From: Rhizobiales bacterium UBA3584
Lineage (GTDB): Bacteria > Pseudomonadota > Alphaproteobacteria > Rhizobiales > Devosiaceae
DNA: 64,000 nucleotides
Direction of reading: 5' to 3'
NCBI GenBank assembly: GCA_002375765.1
Contig: DFMV01000069.1
Location: forward strand, 13,861-77,860
Part shown: piece by piece, positions 7,944 through 16,331 of the stretch
Layout of the letters: each line of letters begins with the position of its first letter
How positions within the stretch are numbered: the first letter of the stretch is position 1
Made by a program: the position numbers and the translations under genes
Notes under the pieces: generated by a model
Told to the model about the DNA's origin: nothing
What the model saw: only the letters and a program-made list of their open reading frames with translations
Databases searched by the model: none

Positions 7944-8243
7944 ATGACAAAGAGCGTCCCCGCATCCGCAGATACGTATTCCGGCCAGTCGATCGATTGG
8001 CGTAGCGCCGCGTATCTCCCTCTGCCTCGCGCCAGCGAGATTGCTGGTATCTCGACCGCATCTCTTTACAACATGAACGAGGCCGGTCGTCTCGAGTTCA
8101 AGCGCCTGGCCGGTCGCACCCTCGTCACCACGAAGAGCCTGATCGCGCTGCTCGACAGCGCCGAGGATTGGACGCCTTCCGATCGAGGGCAGCACGCCCG
8201 TCGGGCTCGCACCGGTCGAGCCCGCGCATCCTGGGCGGAATAG
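7944..8243 (+). CDS. Small HTH protein, AlpA/excisionase-like
   Basis: A 99-residue protein with GGAG seven bases before the ATG. The centre (YLPLPRASEIAGISTASLYNMNE, then GRLEFKRLAGRTLVTTKSLIALL) is the MerR-like helix-turn-helix plus wing seen in AlpA regulators and phage excisionases. The tail is basic. Its place right after the integrase fits a recombination directionality factor or an integrase regulator. Which of the two cannot be told from sequence. Confidence 0.7.
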   Translation: MTKSVPASADTYSGQSIDWRSAAYLPLPRASEIAGISTASLYNMNEAGRLEFKRLAGRTLVTTKSLIALLDSAEDWTPSDRGQHARRARTGRARASWAE

Positions 8244-8247
8244 CACC

Positions 8248-9189
8248 ATGACAAAGTCCACTATACGGGGCCGCGCCTTCTATCAGCCGGTTCGCACGAT
8301 CACCGTGCCGACGTTTCTGCGGTTCTTTATGATCCTGCATGAGCATCGCGAGCGGTTCGCCGCCGCATGGCCGGTCCAAGCGGTCCTGGATGCCGATTTC
8401 CCGGTGCGCGCCGCAACCAGCCTGAACCAGAAAGAACTCGATCAGGTTCTGCGCGAATACGACGACGCCTTCGAATTCCACCGGCATTTCGCCGCCTCTT
8501 GGCTGGGCAGTGCCGGGGTGCCCGAGCATGTAATCGACACGCCGGCGGTCGATGAGTTCTTGCGGTATCAGGCGGCACAGGCGATCCGCGCCGACGTGCT
8601 CGCCAAACCGCCCAGGAAGTACCGGGGGTCGTTCGAACCTGAAAATCCCGACTTCACGTTCGATCGGCAGATCGCCCAACGGGGCATCGTCGGGACCTTC
8701 GTCAGCTTAGGCAAAGGCGATCGAACGGCTACCGCCCATTTTCTCAACCGCGGACTGCCCAACGGGAAAAGAGGCGTGAATTATTCCCAGGTCCGCAACG
8801 CCCTCGACGGCTTTGTCCGCGTTCTTCGGCGCAGTGTCGGGAGCGACGGGGACCGATGGGTGGACCGATGGGAAGTGATTTCGCGCTGGCCAGATTTCGA
8901 GGTCCGAGTTGCAGACGCCATGTGGCGGAAGCTGGGTGGCGTTCCGGGCAAGAACGGACAGGCCGCCGAACAGGCCCTGTTGGCCCTGATCGAAACCGGC
9001 GAGGTTCATCAAGAATACGCCGAAACCGCCGAACGGGTCGGCTTTCCAAAGTACGACGCCGCTCGAGTTCTCCCGCTGATCGAGCACAAGATTGGGCAGC
9101 TCAAGAACGCCCAGAAGCGGATGGGCCGCATTGCGAAAAGCGGTGGGGTTCTGTCCGCTGGAAACGCAACGCACCTGGCCTCACGCTGA
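8248..9189 (+). CDS. Hypothetical protein of element A
   Basis: A 313-residue protein starting four bases after the HTH gene, with GCGGA upstream of the ATG. It is mostly helical, without membrane segments. A Trp/Arg-rich stretch (RWVDRWEVISRWPDF) and a basic C-terminus (IGQLKNAQKRMGRIAKSGG) could bind nucleic acid. I do not recognise a family. Position between the HTH gene and the primase suggests a role in early functions such as replication or regulation. Confidence 0.65.
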   Translation: MTKSTIRGRAFYQPVRTITVPTFLRFFMILHEHRERFAAAWPVQAVLDADFPVRAATSLNQKELDQVLREYDDAFEFHRHFAASWLGSAGVPEHVIDTPAVDEFLRYQAAQAIRADVLAKPPRKYRGSFEPENPDFTFDRQIAQRGIVGTFVSLGKGDRTATAHFLNRGLPNGKRGVNYSQVRNALDGFVRVLRRSVGSDGDRWVDRWEVISRWPDFEVRVADAMWRKLGGVPGKNGQAAEQALLALIETGEVHQEYAETAERVGFPKYDAARVLPLIEHKIGQLKNAQKRMGRIAKSGGVLSAGNATHLASR

Positions 9190-9211
9190 TCGGCACCCCG
9201 GAGGATATGAG

Positions 9212-9469
9212 ATGCTGCGAACACAAGCCACCCGAGATCGAGCCGTCACCATCGCCGAAGCCGCCGAGATCGCCGGTCGATCGGTCTCATGGGTCAGATC
9301 ACATCGAACATTCGGGCCACTGCTGCCGCTCGAGGTCGATGGCCGGCAAGCCGTGTCGCTGGAAAGCCTATCGCGGTTTCTCCGCGAATTGGCGAGTGCA
9401 GCACAGGCATCAAACAAGGCCACCACGCATCTTCGTCTGGTGGTCGATAACACGAAATCCACGAAATAA
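9212..9469 (+). CDS. Small HTH DNA-binding protein
   Basis: An 85-residue protein from ATG 9212, preceded by CGGAGG eight bases upstream. VTIAEAAEIAGRSVSWVRSHR is a helix-turn-helix, followed by the short wing LPLEVDGRQAVSLESLSRFL typical of excisionase/MerR-type folds. It lies 44 bases before the primase gene, where reduced prophages often keep a regulator of the replication module. Confidence 0.65.
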   Translation: MLRTQATRDRAVTIAEAAEIAGRSVSWVRSHRTFGPLLPLEVDGRQAVSLESLSRFLRELASAAQASNKATTHLRLVVDNTKSTK

Positions 9470-9513
9470 AAGCCGGCGCCCACTGGCATGGGCAACCGGC
9501 CTGAAAGGTATTC

Positions 9514-12189
9514 TTGATGATGGCCGAACATATCACCGATTGCGCCCAGTCGCAACGCCGGGCGGGTCAAGTTGCCCCGGTAGCGGACGGTAAGATCGAG
9601 GCCGATCGAAAGCAGATCGTCGCCTTTGCCAACGCCGTATTCAAGCGATGCGCCGGCATGGACGGGTGGGTCGCATTGCGAGCGTTCGAGCACGCGACCG
9701 ACAAGCCGGTCCTGACCGACTGGGTGCGCTTCGATGGCGGATTGATTGACAGGGTTCACGCGGCGGCCACACGTATCGGTCAACGGTCAGGATCGGCGGC
9801 CGCCGTGTTCTCACCGCCGGCGTGTCTCTTCAAGTCGAACGAGAACGCCAAAGCGGTCAACGTCGCCGCCGGCCCAGTCATCTCTGTTGAACTGGACGAG
9901 CGGCCCACTCACTGCGCCGCCAGCCTCGAGGCCATACTTGGCAAGCCCACGCTGATCGTCGCCTCCGGTGGTGTGTGGACTGCGTCCGATAGCACCAAGC
10001 ACGACAAGCTTCATCTCTATTGGCGCCTCAAAGCGCCGGCCACGACGCCGGAAGAACTCGCCGAGCTGAACCTGGCGCGGAAGCTGGCCACGGCGATCGT
10101 CGGCGCGGACGCGACGAACAATCCCGTTTCTCACCCCATCCGGTGGCCTGGGTCTTTCCACACCAAGATCGAGACGCCACGCATGTGTCGAATTATCGGC
10201 GGAGACCCCGACCGTGAAATCAGCTTGGTGGACGCGCTGGCGCTGCTCAAGGTGGCGGCCGGCCCATTGGCCGAACAGAGCGGCCGGAACGGCACCGAAG
10301 ATCGTGTCGGCTTCAAAACGCCCCGGGCCTGGACCGAAGAAACCTTGCTTGAGGTCGGCCGCTTGCTGCCGAACACCGACAAGCGCTGGCCGGAATGGTC
10401 AAAGACCGGCATGGCATTTTTTGACGCTTCGCACGGTTCGCCGGAAGGATTGGAGGCCTTTCATCTCTACAGCGAAAAGAGTGATAAATACGACCCGGCC
10501 AGGACCGGTGAGCGTTGGGACCATTGGCACGATTACCCGCCCAGCGATCTCTCGGGCGGGACGCTGAAATATCGGATGCAGAAGGAAGTCGATCCCATGT
10601 GGCTTCCCACGGCCCCGCCGAATGATGCCCTGGCCGAACCGCTGATCACCTTCGCCGAAGAGAAAGGGCCTCTCGACATATTCAGGGAGGCGGACCCGGC
10701 CCAACTTTCGAACCTCCCAGCCAATGCCGTGCCGCCCAAGCTGGAACGCTGGATCAAGTCGGAAGCCCGGCGTAAGGGCGCCCCAGAAGCGTTCGCCGCC
10801 ATTTCGGCTCTCACCGTGATCGGCTCGGCTATCGGCGCCGATATTCGCGTCCAGGTCCGCCAGCACGACGACACATGGACCGAAGCGGCGAACCTTTGGT
10901 CGGTGATCGTGGCCGATCCGGGTAACGCCAAGTCGCCGGTCATCAGCGCGGCGGCCGCGCCGCTGCGCGCCGTCGATGCCAGATGGGTCAAAGAGGACCA
11001 GGCGCGGTTCGACCAATGGCAGGCAGACAAGGCCAAGGCGAGACGCAGCAAGGAATTGCCCGACCCCGGAAAGGAGCCACGCATTCGGCGCGCGATGGTC
11101 GATGACGTCACCAGCGAAAAGCAGATCCGCATCTTCCGCGACAATCCGCGCGGCGTGTTGCAGATCCCCGACGAACTCGCCGGGCTGCTCGGCGCATTCG
11201 GCGCTTATAAGCAGGGCGGTGGTTCTGACCGCGCGCATTTCCTTCGTAGTTTCGACGGCGGCAATATCACGGCCGACCGCGTCGGCTCAGGCACCATCAG
11301 CGCTGAACGCGCTTCGCTCTCCGTCTTGGCCGGCACCCAGCCTGACAAGCTGCGCGAAGTGGTGAAGGGGCTGGGCTCAGACGGGTTGTTGCAGCGCTTC
11401 CTTGTGGTGCTGCACGATGGGCGCGAACGCAAGGCCCTGGACGAAGCCCCCGATCGAGAGGCGGGCGCATGGTATTCGGAACTGATCGGCCGGCTCACGT
11501 CGGCGGGCTATGTGTTTCCCGACCCGGTGAGGCTGTCGCCAGAGGCCGGCGCGGTGCTTGCCGCGGCTGACGAGCAGATCAAGGCGCTCAAGCACTTCCC
11601 CGGCGCGCCGACCGAGTTGAAGGGCCATCTCGAGAAGTGGGGGCGTTTGCTGCCCCGGCTTATCCTGATCACGCATGTCGTGCGGCAGATGGATGAGGGC
11701 GAGGGGTTCGACCCGACCGAAATGATCGAGCCCGCCACGGCGCAGATGGCGGTGCGCCTTGCGAGCTTCTTTCTCGATCACGCCATCGCGTTCTATGTCG
11801 ACTATTTCGGCTCAACGAAATCGGCGTCGGAAGCCCGGTGGATTGCTGGCCATCTTCTCACACGACCAGATATGACCGTGGTCACGCGGCGGGACATTTA
11901 CGACCATCGGAAGCCCCTGCGCGGACAAGATGGCAATCGAGTTCTTCTCGCCGCCATGCGCGAGCTGGAAGAATTCGGGTGGTGCTGGGCCAAGGATAGA
12001 GACGAAAGCGGCCCGACAAGTTGGTGCATCGACCAGCGCATTCACGAACGTTTCGCCGAAAGGGCGGATCGGGAGCTTCGGGAACGGAGCGAAAAGCACC
12101 AGAAAATTGTCGAAGCAGGGAAGGCGCGGGCGCTCCTGCGCGAAGGATTTGAAGCCCCAATCTTGGCGTCGGAGGGCGTATTTGGATGA
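9514..12189 (+). CDS. RepB-like primase / PriCT_2 / DUF3987 ATPase replication protein
   Basis: An 891-residue replication protein. Residues about 60-250 look like a RepB/AEP-type primase (VISVELDERP carrying the acidic metal ligands, then KLHLYWRL and HPIRWPGSFHTK). About 275-350 matches PriCT_2 (LPNTDKRWPEWSKTGMAFFD, ending GGTLKYRMQ). The rest, from about 400, is a DUF3987/YfjI-type ATPase with a degenerate P-loop ADPGNAKSP near residue 468. Such fused primase-helicases drive autonomous replication of P4-like satellites. AAAGG lies just upstream of ATG 9514. The origin-like repeats directly downstream support this role. Confidence 0.8.
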   Translation: MMMAEHITDCAQSQRRAGQVAPVADGKIEADRKQIVAFANAVFKRCAGMDGWVALRAFEHATDKPVLTDWVRFDGGLIDRVHAAATRIGQRSGSAAAVFSPPACLFKSNENAKAVNVAAGPVISVELDERPTHCAASLEAILGKPTLIVASGGVWTASDSTKHDKLHLYWRLKAPATTPEELAELNLARKLATAIVGADATNNPVSHPIRWPGSFHTKIETPRMCRIIGGDPDREISLVDALALLKVAAGPLAEQSGRNGTEDRVGFKTPRAWTEETLLEVGRLLPNTDKRWPEWSKTGMAFFDASHGSPEGLEAFHLYSEKSDKYDPARTGERWDHWHDYPPSDLSGGTLKYRMQKEVDPMWLPTAPPNDALAEPLITFAEEKGPLDIFREADPAQLSNLPANAVPPKLERWIKSEARRKGAPEAFAAISALTVIGSAIGADIRVQVRQHDDTWTEAANLWSVIVADPGNAKSPVISAAAAPLRAVDARWVKEDQARFDQWQADKAKARRSKELPDPGKEPRIRRAMVDDVTSEKQIRIFRDNPRGVLQIPDELAGLLGAFGAYKQGGGSDRAHFLRSFDGGNITADRVGSGTISAERASLSVLAGTQPDKLREVVKGLGSDGLLQRFLVVLHDGRERKALDEAPDREAGAWYSELIGRLTSAGYVFPDPVRLSPEAGAVLAAADEQIKALKHFPGAPTELKGHLEKWGRLLPRLILITHVVRQMDEGEGFDPTEMIEPATAQMAVRLASFFLDHAIAFYVDYFGSTKSASEARWIAGHLLTRPDMTVVTRRDIYDHRKPLRGQDGNRVLLAAMRELEEFGWCWAKDRDESGPTSWCIDQRIHERFAERADRELRERSEKHQKIVEAGKARALLREGFEAPILASEGVFG

Positions 12190-12192
12190 TTT

Positions 12193-12358
12193 TGCGGACT
12201 TTGCGGTCGGAAATGGCCGAAAAAATAAGAAAATCGGAGGGGAGGTGCGGACTTTGCGGCTTGCGTGCGCGCAAGGTAGATTGCCGTTCGACCTCTCTCT
12301 TTATTGCCCCCTGTCTATGTCGATGTATCTCATGCGCGCGCAAGCCGCAAAGTCCGCA
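12193..12358. repeat. Origin-like repeats: direct copy plus 20-bp inverted repeat
   Basis: TGCGGACTTTGCGG occurs at 12193-12206 and 12246-12259. The second copy extends to a 20-bp arm (12246-12265) whose exact complement lies at 12339-12358, separated by a 73-bp loop containing an AT-richer stretch. No gene uses this region well. Position directly after the primase/ATPase gene fits a replication origin as in P4-like elements, or a structured RNA. Confidence 0.6.
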
Positions 12359-12418
12359 GGGTTTTAGCAGACTCTTAGCGCCGTTTAGCATTACCTCTAA
12401 TCCAATGGGGGCAAACTA

Positions 12419-12967
12419 GTGGCGCGGAAAGAGCGGACGTTTCTTCAACGACAACAGGCCAGCGAAGCTCTTTCGAAATGGCATCGTGAGAAAAGGGCAA
12501 CGGCGCCCTTGTGCGGTGCGAAAACGAAGCCGAGCGGTGAACCTTGCCGGCAAGTCGCGATGGCTAACGGGCGCTGCTACCGCCACGGCGGCAAAACGCC
12601 GAAGGGCGACGGCTGGCACAAGCCAAAATGGCCGAAGGGCAATTCGCCCGCTGCTGAACGCAAACTGCGGTCCAAGCTCAAAGCCCTGGAACGCGCGCGG
12701 CGCGAACGGGGTGAGCGCGTCGCCAGCATGACCGTTGAAGAGCGGGCAAGATATGATGAGTGGTTGCGGACGCATCAGCCGGGCTCCATGGGTGCTCGCC
12801 AAGCGGCCAAAGAGCGCCGCCGGCAGAACGCCGAGGCGCGGGCCGACCTTGAGCGTGCCGAAAACGCACCGCGTCCGGTTTCACCGGAGTTGGAGCGGCT
12901 TGAAAATCTTATCGCCGAACTCGAGACCGAAAAGCTGATCCTCGAGCGAGGCAGCGTGTTTGATTGA
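12419..12967 (+). CDS. HGG-motif phage-type protein (HGGxSTG-like)
   Basis: A 182-residue basic protein beginning at GTG 12419 with GGGGG upstream. A Cys/His cluster (CGAKTKPSGEPCRQVAMANG, then CYRHGGKTPKG) looks like the zinc-knuckle-like motif common in phage proteins called HGGxSTG-domain proteins, found near terminase or replication genes; function unknown. The second half is a long charged coiled coil (RARRERGERVASM ... LENLIAELETEKLILERG). Confidence 0.7.
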   Translation: MARKERTFLQRQQASEALSKWHREKRATAPLCGAKTKPSGEPCRQVAMANGRCYRHGGKTPKGDGWHKPKWPKGNSPAAERKLRSKLKALERARRERGERVASMTVEERARYDEWLRTHQPGSMGARQAAKERRRQNAEARADLERAENAPRPVSPELERLENLIAELETEKLILERGSVFD

Positions 12968-12980
12968 AGGATAAACGAGC

Positions 12981-13280
12981 ATGACCGGAAAGAAATCCAC
13001 GGCCGAGGCTCAGGCCGACTTGCTGCACCTGGTGAAGACCGAGGGCGTGTTCGCGGCCTACGAGGCTTCGCTGGCGATCTGTCGCGATAAGCAGGCCCCG
13101 GCGCCGGCCAGGGCGACCGCATCCGCGACGTTGTTCCGGGTGGCGGGCTACTTCAACCGAGAGAACAACGGCGCCCCCGATAAGGAACCGCACGAAATGA
13201 CGCCGGAAGAACTGGCCCGCGAGATCGCCAAGATGAGCCGACGGCAAGATAGCGATCCCGAAGGCGGTGTTTTCGGCTGA
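12981..13280 (+). CDS. Possible small terminase subunit-like protein
   Basis: A 99-residue helical protein starting 13 bases after the HGG protein. The pattern KTEGVFAAYEASLAICRDKQAPAPARATAS followed by LFRVAGYF and DKEPHEMTPEELAREIAKM resembles phage small terminase subunits I know from alphaproteobacterial podophages, but the match is from memory of pattern only. A TerS without a large subunit would be typical of phage-inducible islands, which redirect a helper's packaging motor. Alternative: an unrelated small helical protein. Confidence 0.4.
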   Translation: MTGKKSTAEAQADLLHLVKTEGVFAAYEASLAICRDKQAPAPARATASATLFRVAGYFNRENNGAPDKEPHEMTPEELAREIAKMSRRQDSDPEGGVFG

Positions 13281-13289
13281 TCTCGCCGG

Positions 13290-13607
13290 TTATCGTCCCC
13301 GGATCCTATCGATCGCCACTTTTCGGATCGCCCAAGCCCGCGCTTCCTCCCGGCTACGTCTTTCCATCTCGGCGTTGCCACTCGGTGTTGTTGGATCGAC
13401 AGCCTTATATTTCGCCGGCACGCGGGCCGCGTTGATGTAATCGATCACCGCTTGGTATTCGACGTATAGCGGTCGCCCCGGCAGATATGCCAGTTTCCCA
13501 GACAGGCGCAGCCTCTTGATCTTCGATGTGCTGCATCGCAGCATGTGCGCCACTTCGGGCTCGGTAAGAAGCTCGACAGGCCCCCGGTCTTCTTGTTCGT
13601 CAGACAT
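13290..13607 (-). CDS. HTH DNA-binding protein next to the serine recombinase
   Basis: A 105-residue protein with an excisionase/MerR-type HTH (ELLTEPEVAHMLRCSTSKIKRLRLSG, then LAYLPGRPLYVEYQAVIDYI). The C-terminus is strongly charged. Its start overlaps the end of the serine recombinase gene by eight bases, so the two are co-transcribed. It resembles the HTH protein at 14335-14547 in the IKRLRLSG/VDRLRLER and PGRP/PGKP blocks, so the two may be ancient paralogues. Confidence 0.7.
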   Translation of the reverse strand: MSDEQEDRGPVELLTEPEVAHMLRCSTSKIKRLRLSGKLAYLPGRPLYVEYQAVIDYINAARVPAKYKAVDPTTPSGNAEMERRSREEARAWAIRKVAIDRIRGR

Positions 13608-14223
13608 GGCTTTTCTCGTTTCTACGCGCGTTCAATCGCGAAAGAGTGGAGCGCGAACAGCCGGTCGCCGCGATAATCGAATTCCAGCTATCGCCTCGAT
13701 CCAACATGCGGACGATTTCGGCGTTGCGCTTAGCATTCTCCGGCCGCCCCTGGTATCGGTTCGCGGCTTTCGCCTTTGCGATCCCTTGCGCTTGTCGCCG
13801 CCGGCGATCGTCGTAGTCCTTGCGGGCGATGGCGGCGAGCATGTCGAGCATCATGCCGTTGATGGCTTGGGCCATGCGTGTCGTGAATTCGTCGTTGGAG
13901 TTGAGCATCGCGTAGGAGGTCGGAAGATCGAGCGCGACGACCTTGACGTGCCGACCCAGGATTTCGCGCTTGAGCGCTTCCCAGTCCTCTGCGTTGAGGC
14001 GGCTTAGTCGGTCGACCTGCTCGACCAGGAGAATGTCGCCAGGCTGGCAATCAGCCAGCAGCTTGAATAGCTCCGGCCGCTTCAACGAGGCGCCGCTTTC
14101 GTTCTCGACATAGGTTGCCGCGATCCTGAGCCCGCGTTCGGCGGCGAAGGCTTCCAATTGGCTCTTGGCGCGATTGGCATCCTGGTCCTTTGTGGAAGCC
14201 CGCAGATAAGCACGAACGAACAT
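13600..14223 (-). CDS. Serine recombinase (resolvase/invertase family)
   Basis: A 207-residue protein with the N-terminal catalytic domain (Arg8 and Ser10 in YLRASTKDQDANR; later VEQVDRLSRL) and a C-terminal Hin-type HTH (IVRMLDRGDSWNSIIAATGCSRSTLSRL). Such enzymes resolve dimers or invert DNA segments. Element A already has a tyrosine integrase, so this one more likely acts on a resolution or inversion site. The 14694-14827 inverted-repeat region is the nearest candidate. Confidence 0.88.
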   Translation of the reverse strand: MFVRAYLRASTKDQDANRAKSQLEAFAAERGLRIAATYVENESGASLKRPELFKLLADCQPGDILLVEQVDRLSRLNAEDWEALKREILGRHVKVVALDLPTSYAMLNSNDEFTTRMAQAINGMMLDMLAAIARKDYDDRRRRQAQGIAKAKAANRYQGRPENAKRNAEIVRMLDRGDSWNSIIAATGCSRSTLSRLNARRNEKSHV

Positions 14224-14334
14224 TGGTGATCTCGCTTCGGTTCGTTTTTAATGGTTCTATATTGTTCGGTTCGTTATGGGTTGTCAATTAGGATTTATCG
14301 AACCGCTTTCAGCCCGGTTCGCTTGAGGCACACT

Positions 14335-14547
14335 CTATAAGAACCGTGGTTTGTAGCGCCTGTTGAACTCGGCTTTGGCTTGCTCGCGAGCGACATAATC
14401 GTCCAGATCCTCGCGTGTGATCATGATCGGCTTCCCGGGGATAAAACCGATTTGGCGTTCGAGCCGTAGCCGATCGACCTTGGCGACGGTGTAGCCCAAG
14501 AGCGTTGCGGCCTCTTCCATGGTGTAAAGTTCTATATCGATCGGCAC
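14335..14547 (-). CDS. Small excisionase-like HTH protein
   Basis: A 70-residue protein: ELYTMEEAATLLGYTVAKVDRLRLERQ is a MerR/excisionase-type HTH, followed by the wing GFIPGKPIMITREDLDDYV and a basic tail. It heads the minus-strand cluster of three DNA-binding proteins. Upstream, TTGTCTG (14614-14620) and CAGACAA (14657-14663) form an inverted pair that might be its operator. Confidence 0.65.
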   Translation of the reverse strand: MPIDIELYTMEEAATLLGYTVAKVDRLRLERQIGFIPGKPIMITREDLDDYVAREQAKAEFNRRYKPRFL

Positions 14548-14693
14548 TGCGCTCTCCTACAAATTGAACATAAGTGAGCACAACAAAGTATTGTCGGTCA
14601 AATTCAGGGTATTTTGTCTGATTTGTATGAAGAAATATGCCGATAATATTGTTTGACAGACAATGCATCGACCATTTTAACTATGCATACGGC

Positions 14694-14827
14694 CTAGAAA
14701 ACCGATAACGCTACAGACGCTGATGCCAATCCATTTCGAACAAATTCCGGGGTCTTCACGTGCATGTCCAGGGCATCAGCCTAAAGACGTGAAGGTCGTC
14801 TGTAGCCGATTTTCTAGCCCCGGATTT
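14694..14827. other. Long interleaved inverted-repeat region (site or structured RNA)
   Basis: Outer arms CTAGAAAA (14694-14701) and TTTTCTAG (14810-14817) enclose CTACAGACG (14711-14719) with CGTCTGTAG (14797-14805). Inside, GCTGATGCC (14719-14727) pairs with GGCATCAGC (14772-14780), and CTTCACGT (14754-14761) with ACGTGAAG (14787-14794); these two pairs interleave, as in a pseudoknot. AAATTCCGGGG (14742-14752) nearly pairs with CCCCGGATTT (14818-14827), across the outer arms. It lies between divergent genes. It could be a recombinase site, a control RNA or a packaging/transfer site. Confidence 0.65.
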
Positions 14828-14865
14828 CTCCAAGTCGCTTAGAAAACGACGGAAAGGCTACAGAG

Positions 14866-15252
14866 ATGAACGTAATCGACATCAAGACCCGCCGCCCCTT
14901 TGGGCAGACCCTGCCGCTTCACGCCGAAGTTGATATCCTCGATGGCTTCGCCGAAATCCAGCGATCCGACGATGTGGTGCTGATCGATATCCGCGCACCT
15001 CGGGAACTGGCCGGCGCGATCTTGGAAGAGCTTGAGGCTATGCACGAGGCGGCGAAGGCCGCGCGGTCGAACGTCGTTGACTTCAAGACACGGCGCGCCC
15101 TGGAAATTCAGGACGCAATGTTCCGGCCCGATGCTACGCAGCAAGGGCGCCGGGTGCTGATCGAATGCTATCTGGTGCGCCACCAAGCCGAGGACATGGT
15201 GAGGCGGATTGCCCAGGCGAACCGGGCAGCCGCTATGTCTATGGCGGGATAA
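14866..15252 (+). CDS. Hypothetical protein of element A
   Basis: A 128-residue protein with AAAGG about eight bases before the ATG. The start IDIKTRRPFG is echoed inside as VVDFKTRRALE, an internal duplication. Between them lies an acidic helical part (RELAGAILEELEAMHEAAKA). I recognise no family. It is the first plus-strand gene after the interleaved repeat region and may be controlled by it. Confidence 0.6.
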   Translation: MNVIDIKTRRPFGQTLPLHAEVDILDGFAEIQRSDDVVLIDIRAPRELAGAILEELEAMHEAAKAARSNVVDFKTRRALEIQDAMFRPDATQQGRRVLIECYLVRHQAEDMVRRIAQANRAAAMSMAG

Positions 15253-15294
15253 GCTCGACCGCAGTGAACGGGAAGGGGCGTCCGATGCGGCGCC

Positions 15295-15462
15295 CTATTT
15301 CTTTGCTCGGTCGTATTTGGGCGGACGCGGGGCGAAGGGCACCACGTTGGCCCCGTATCGCACAGCCAGCCTCGCGGCTTCGAGGTAACAGAGGCTGGGG
15401 CCACAGAGGGCATAGCCGCTAGCGTTGCCCAAAAATGTGATTTGCGGGTTGATGGTCTTCAT
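15295..15462 (-). CDS. Short 55-residue protein hidden on the minus strand
   Basis: An ATG at 15462-15460 with AAAGGATGAG just upstream opens a 55-codon frame ending in TAG at 15297-15295. The product starts MKTINPQITFLGNASGYALC, has a second cysteine pair region (GPSLCYLEAARLAVRYG) and a proline-rich basic end (FAPRPPKYDRAKK). Good ribosome-binding site and non-random composition favour a real gene. Function unknown. It converges on the gene at 14866-15252. Confidence 0.45.
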   Translation of the reverse strand: MKTINPQITFLGNASGYALCGPSLCYLEAARLAVRYGANVVPFAPRPPKYDRAKK

Positions 15463-15767
15463 CGGGTCTCATCCTTTCATTTGTACGCGCGTCACTTTCG
15501 CGGCGCCCGCCGATCGCACCCCGGCCCCCGGACCGCCCCTCCGGCCCGGTCCAAACGGCCGCGGCGAAACGGCAGCGGACCTCCATACAAAATCGCGCCA
15601 AGCTGGAACTTTTGACCTCCTGTCTCGGCAAAACAACCGATCCGTTTTCGCAGTGCCATCCCGATCGCCGCCGGCGCCCCACACGTTGCGTTTTCGACGC
15701 CCGATCCGCCCGGTTCTTTCGCAATTCTCTCGCGCGTAAATTTCCACAACGATTGGAGTTTTCGCGC
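15463..15767. other. Gene-free GC-rich stretch before the late module
   Basis: I see no convincing gene in these 305 bases. Runs of CCGG/GGCC between about 15505 and 15575 make it very GC-rich, then composition drops before the next gene. It is the likely place for the promoter of the 15768-22860 unit, but no clear promoter can be named. Confidence 0.4.
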
Positions 15768-16331
15768 ATGTCCGACGACAGCAACGACGTCAGTTCTCTC
15801 TTTGAGGGCGCCTCCGAGTTCGAGGGCGATCCGCCCCTGCCGCCGGAGCAGGACGAAGAATTTTACAGTTCCGAAATGGTCATTGGCTGGCTCAATTCCG
15901 TCGCCAGCGGCCACGATCGATATTATTGCCTGTCGCATGTGTTCAGCAGCGTTGTTCTGCACAGCCGTTCGGCTGGGCGGAAGGGCAACAGCGACTACCT
16001 CAACCAATACCAGCGCGACCGCGTTCTGAAAGCTCTCCGCGCCGCGCGGTACGCCAACCCCAGCATGTTCTGGGAAGACACCGCGGTAGCCCGTCAGATC
16101 ACTCGTCATGGGTTCGATACGCTGGAAAAGCTCGTTGAGCTTTGGACTTTCGATCTTTTCGCGCAGCAGCCGTCCGACGACGAGCGGCTGGATATTTATG
16201 ACTACGCCCGCATTTTCCAGAACCTCATGCACAACATCAGCCTGGCCGAGGAAATTGAAGAGCGCACGAGGGAGCGCGCCGCCAAGGACGTTGCCAAGAT
16301 CCGCTCAATGGCATTGGGGGCAACGGTATGA
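15768..16331 (+). CDS. Hypothetical protein heading the virion-like module
   Basis: A 187-residue acidic-start protein (MSDDSNDVSSLFEGASEFEG) with GGAG nine bases before ATG 15768. The middle carries several aromatic residues (HDRYYCLSHVFSSVV), and the end is charged and helical (AEEIEERTRERAAKDVAKIRSM). An upstream extension in the same frame is rich in Arg and Pro and was rejected. It overlaps the next gene by four bases. Unknown function; the position suggests an assembly or internal virion protein. Confidence 0.6.
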   Translation: MSDDSNDVSSLFEGASEFEGDPPLPPEQDEEFYSSEMVIGWLNSVASGHDRYYCLSHVFSSVVLHSRSAGRKGNSDYLNQYQRDRVLKALRAARYANPSMFWEDTAVARQITRHGFDTLEKLVELWTFDLFAQQPSDDERLDIYDYARIFQNLMHNISLAEEIEERTRERAAKDVAKIRSMALGATV

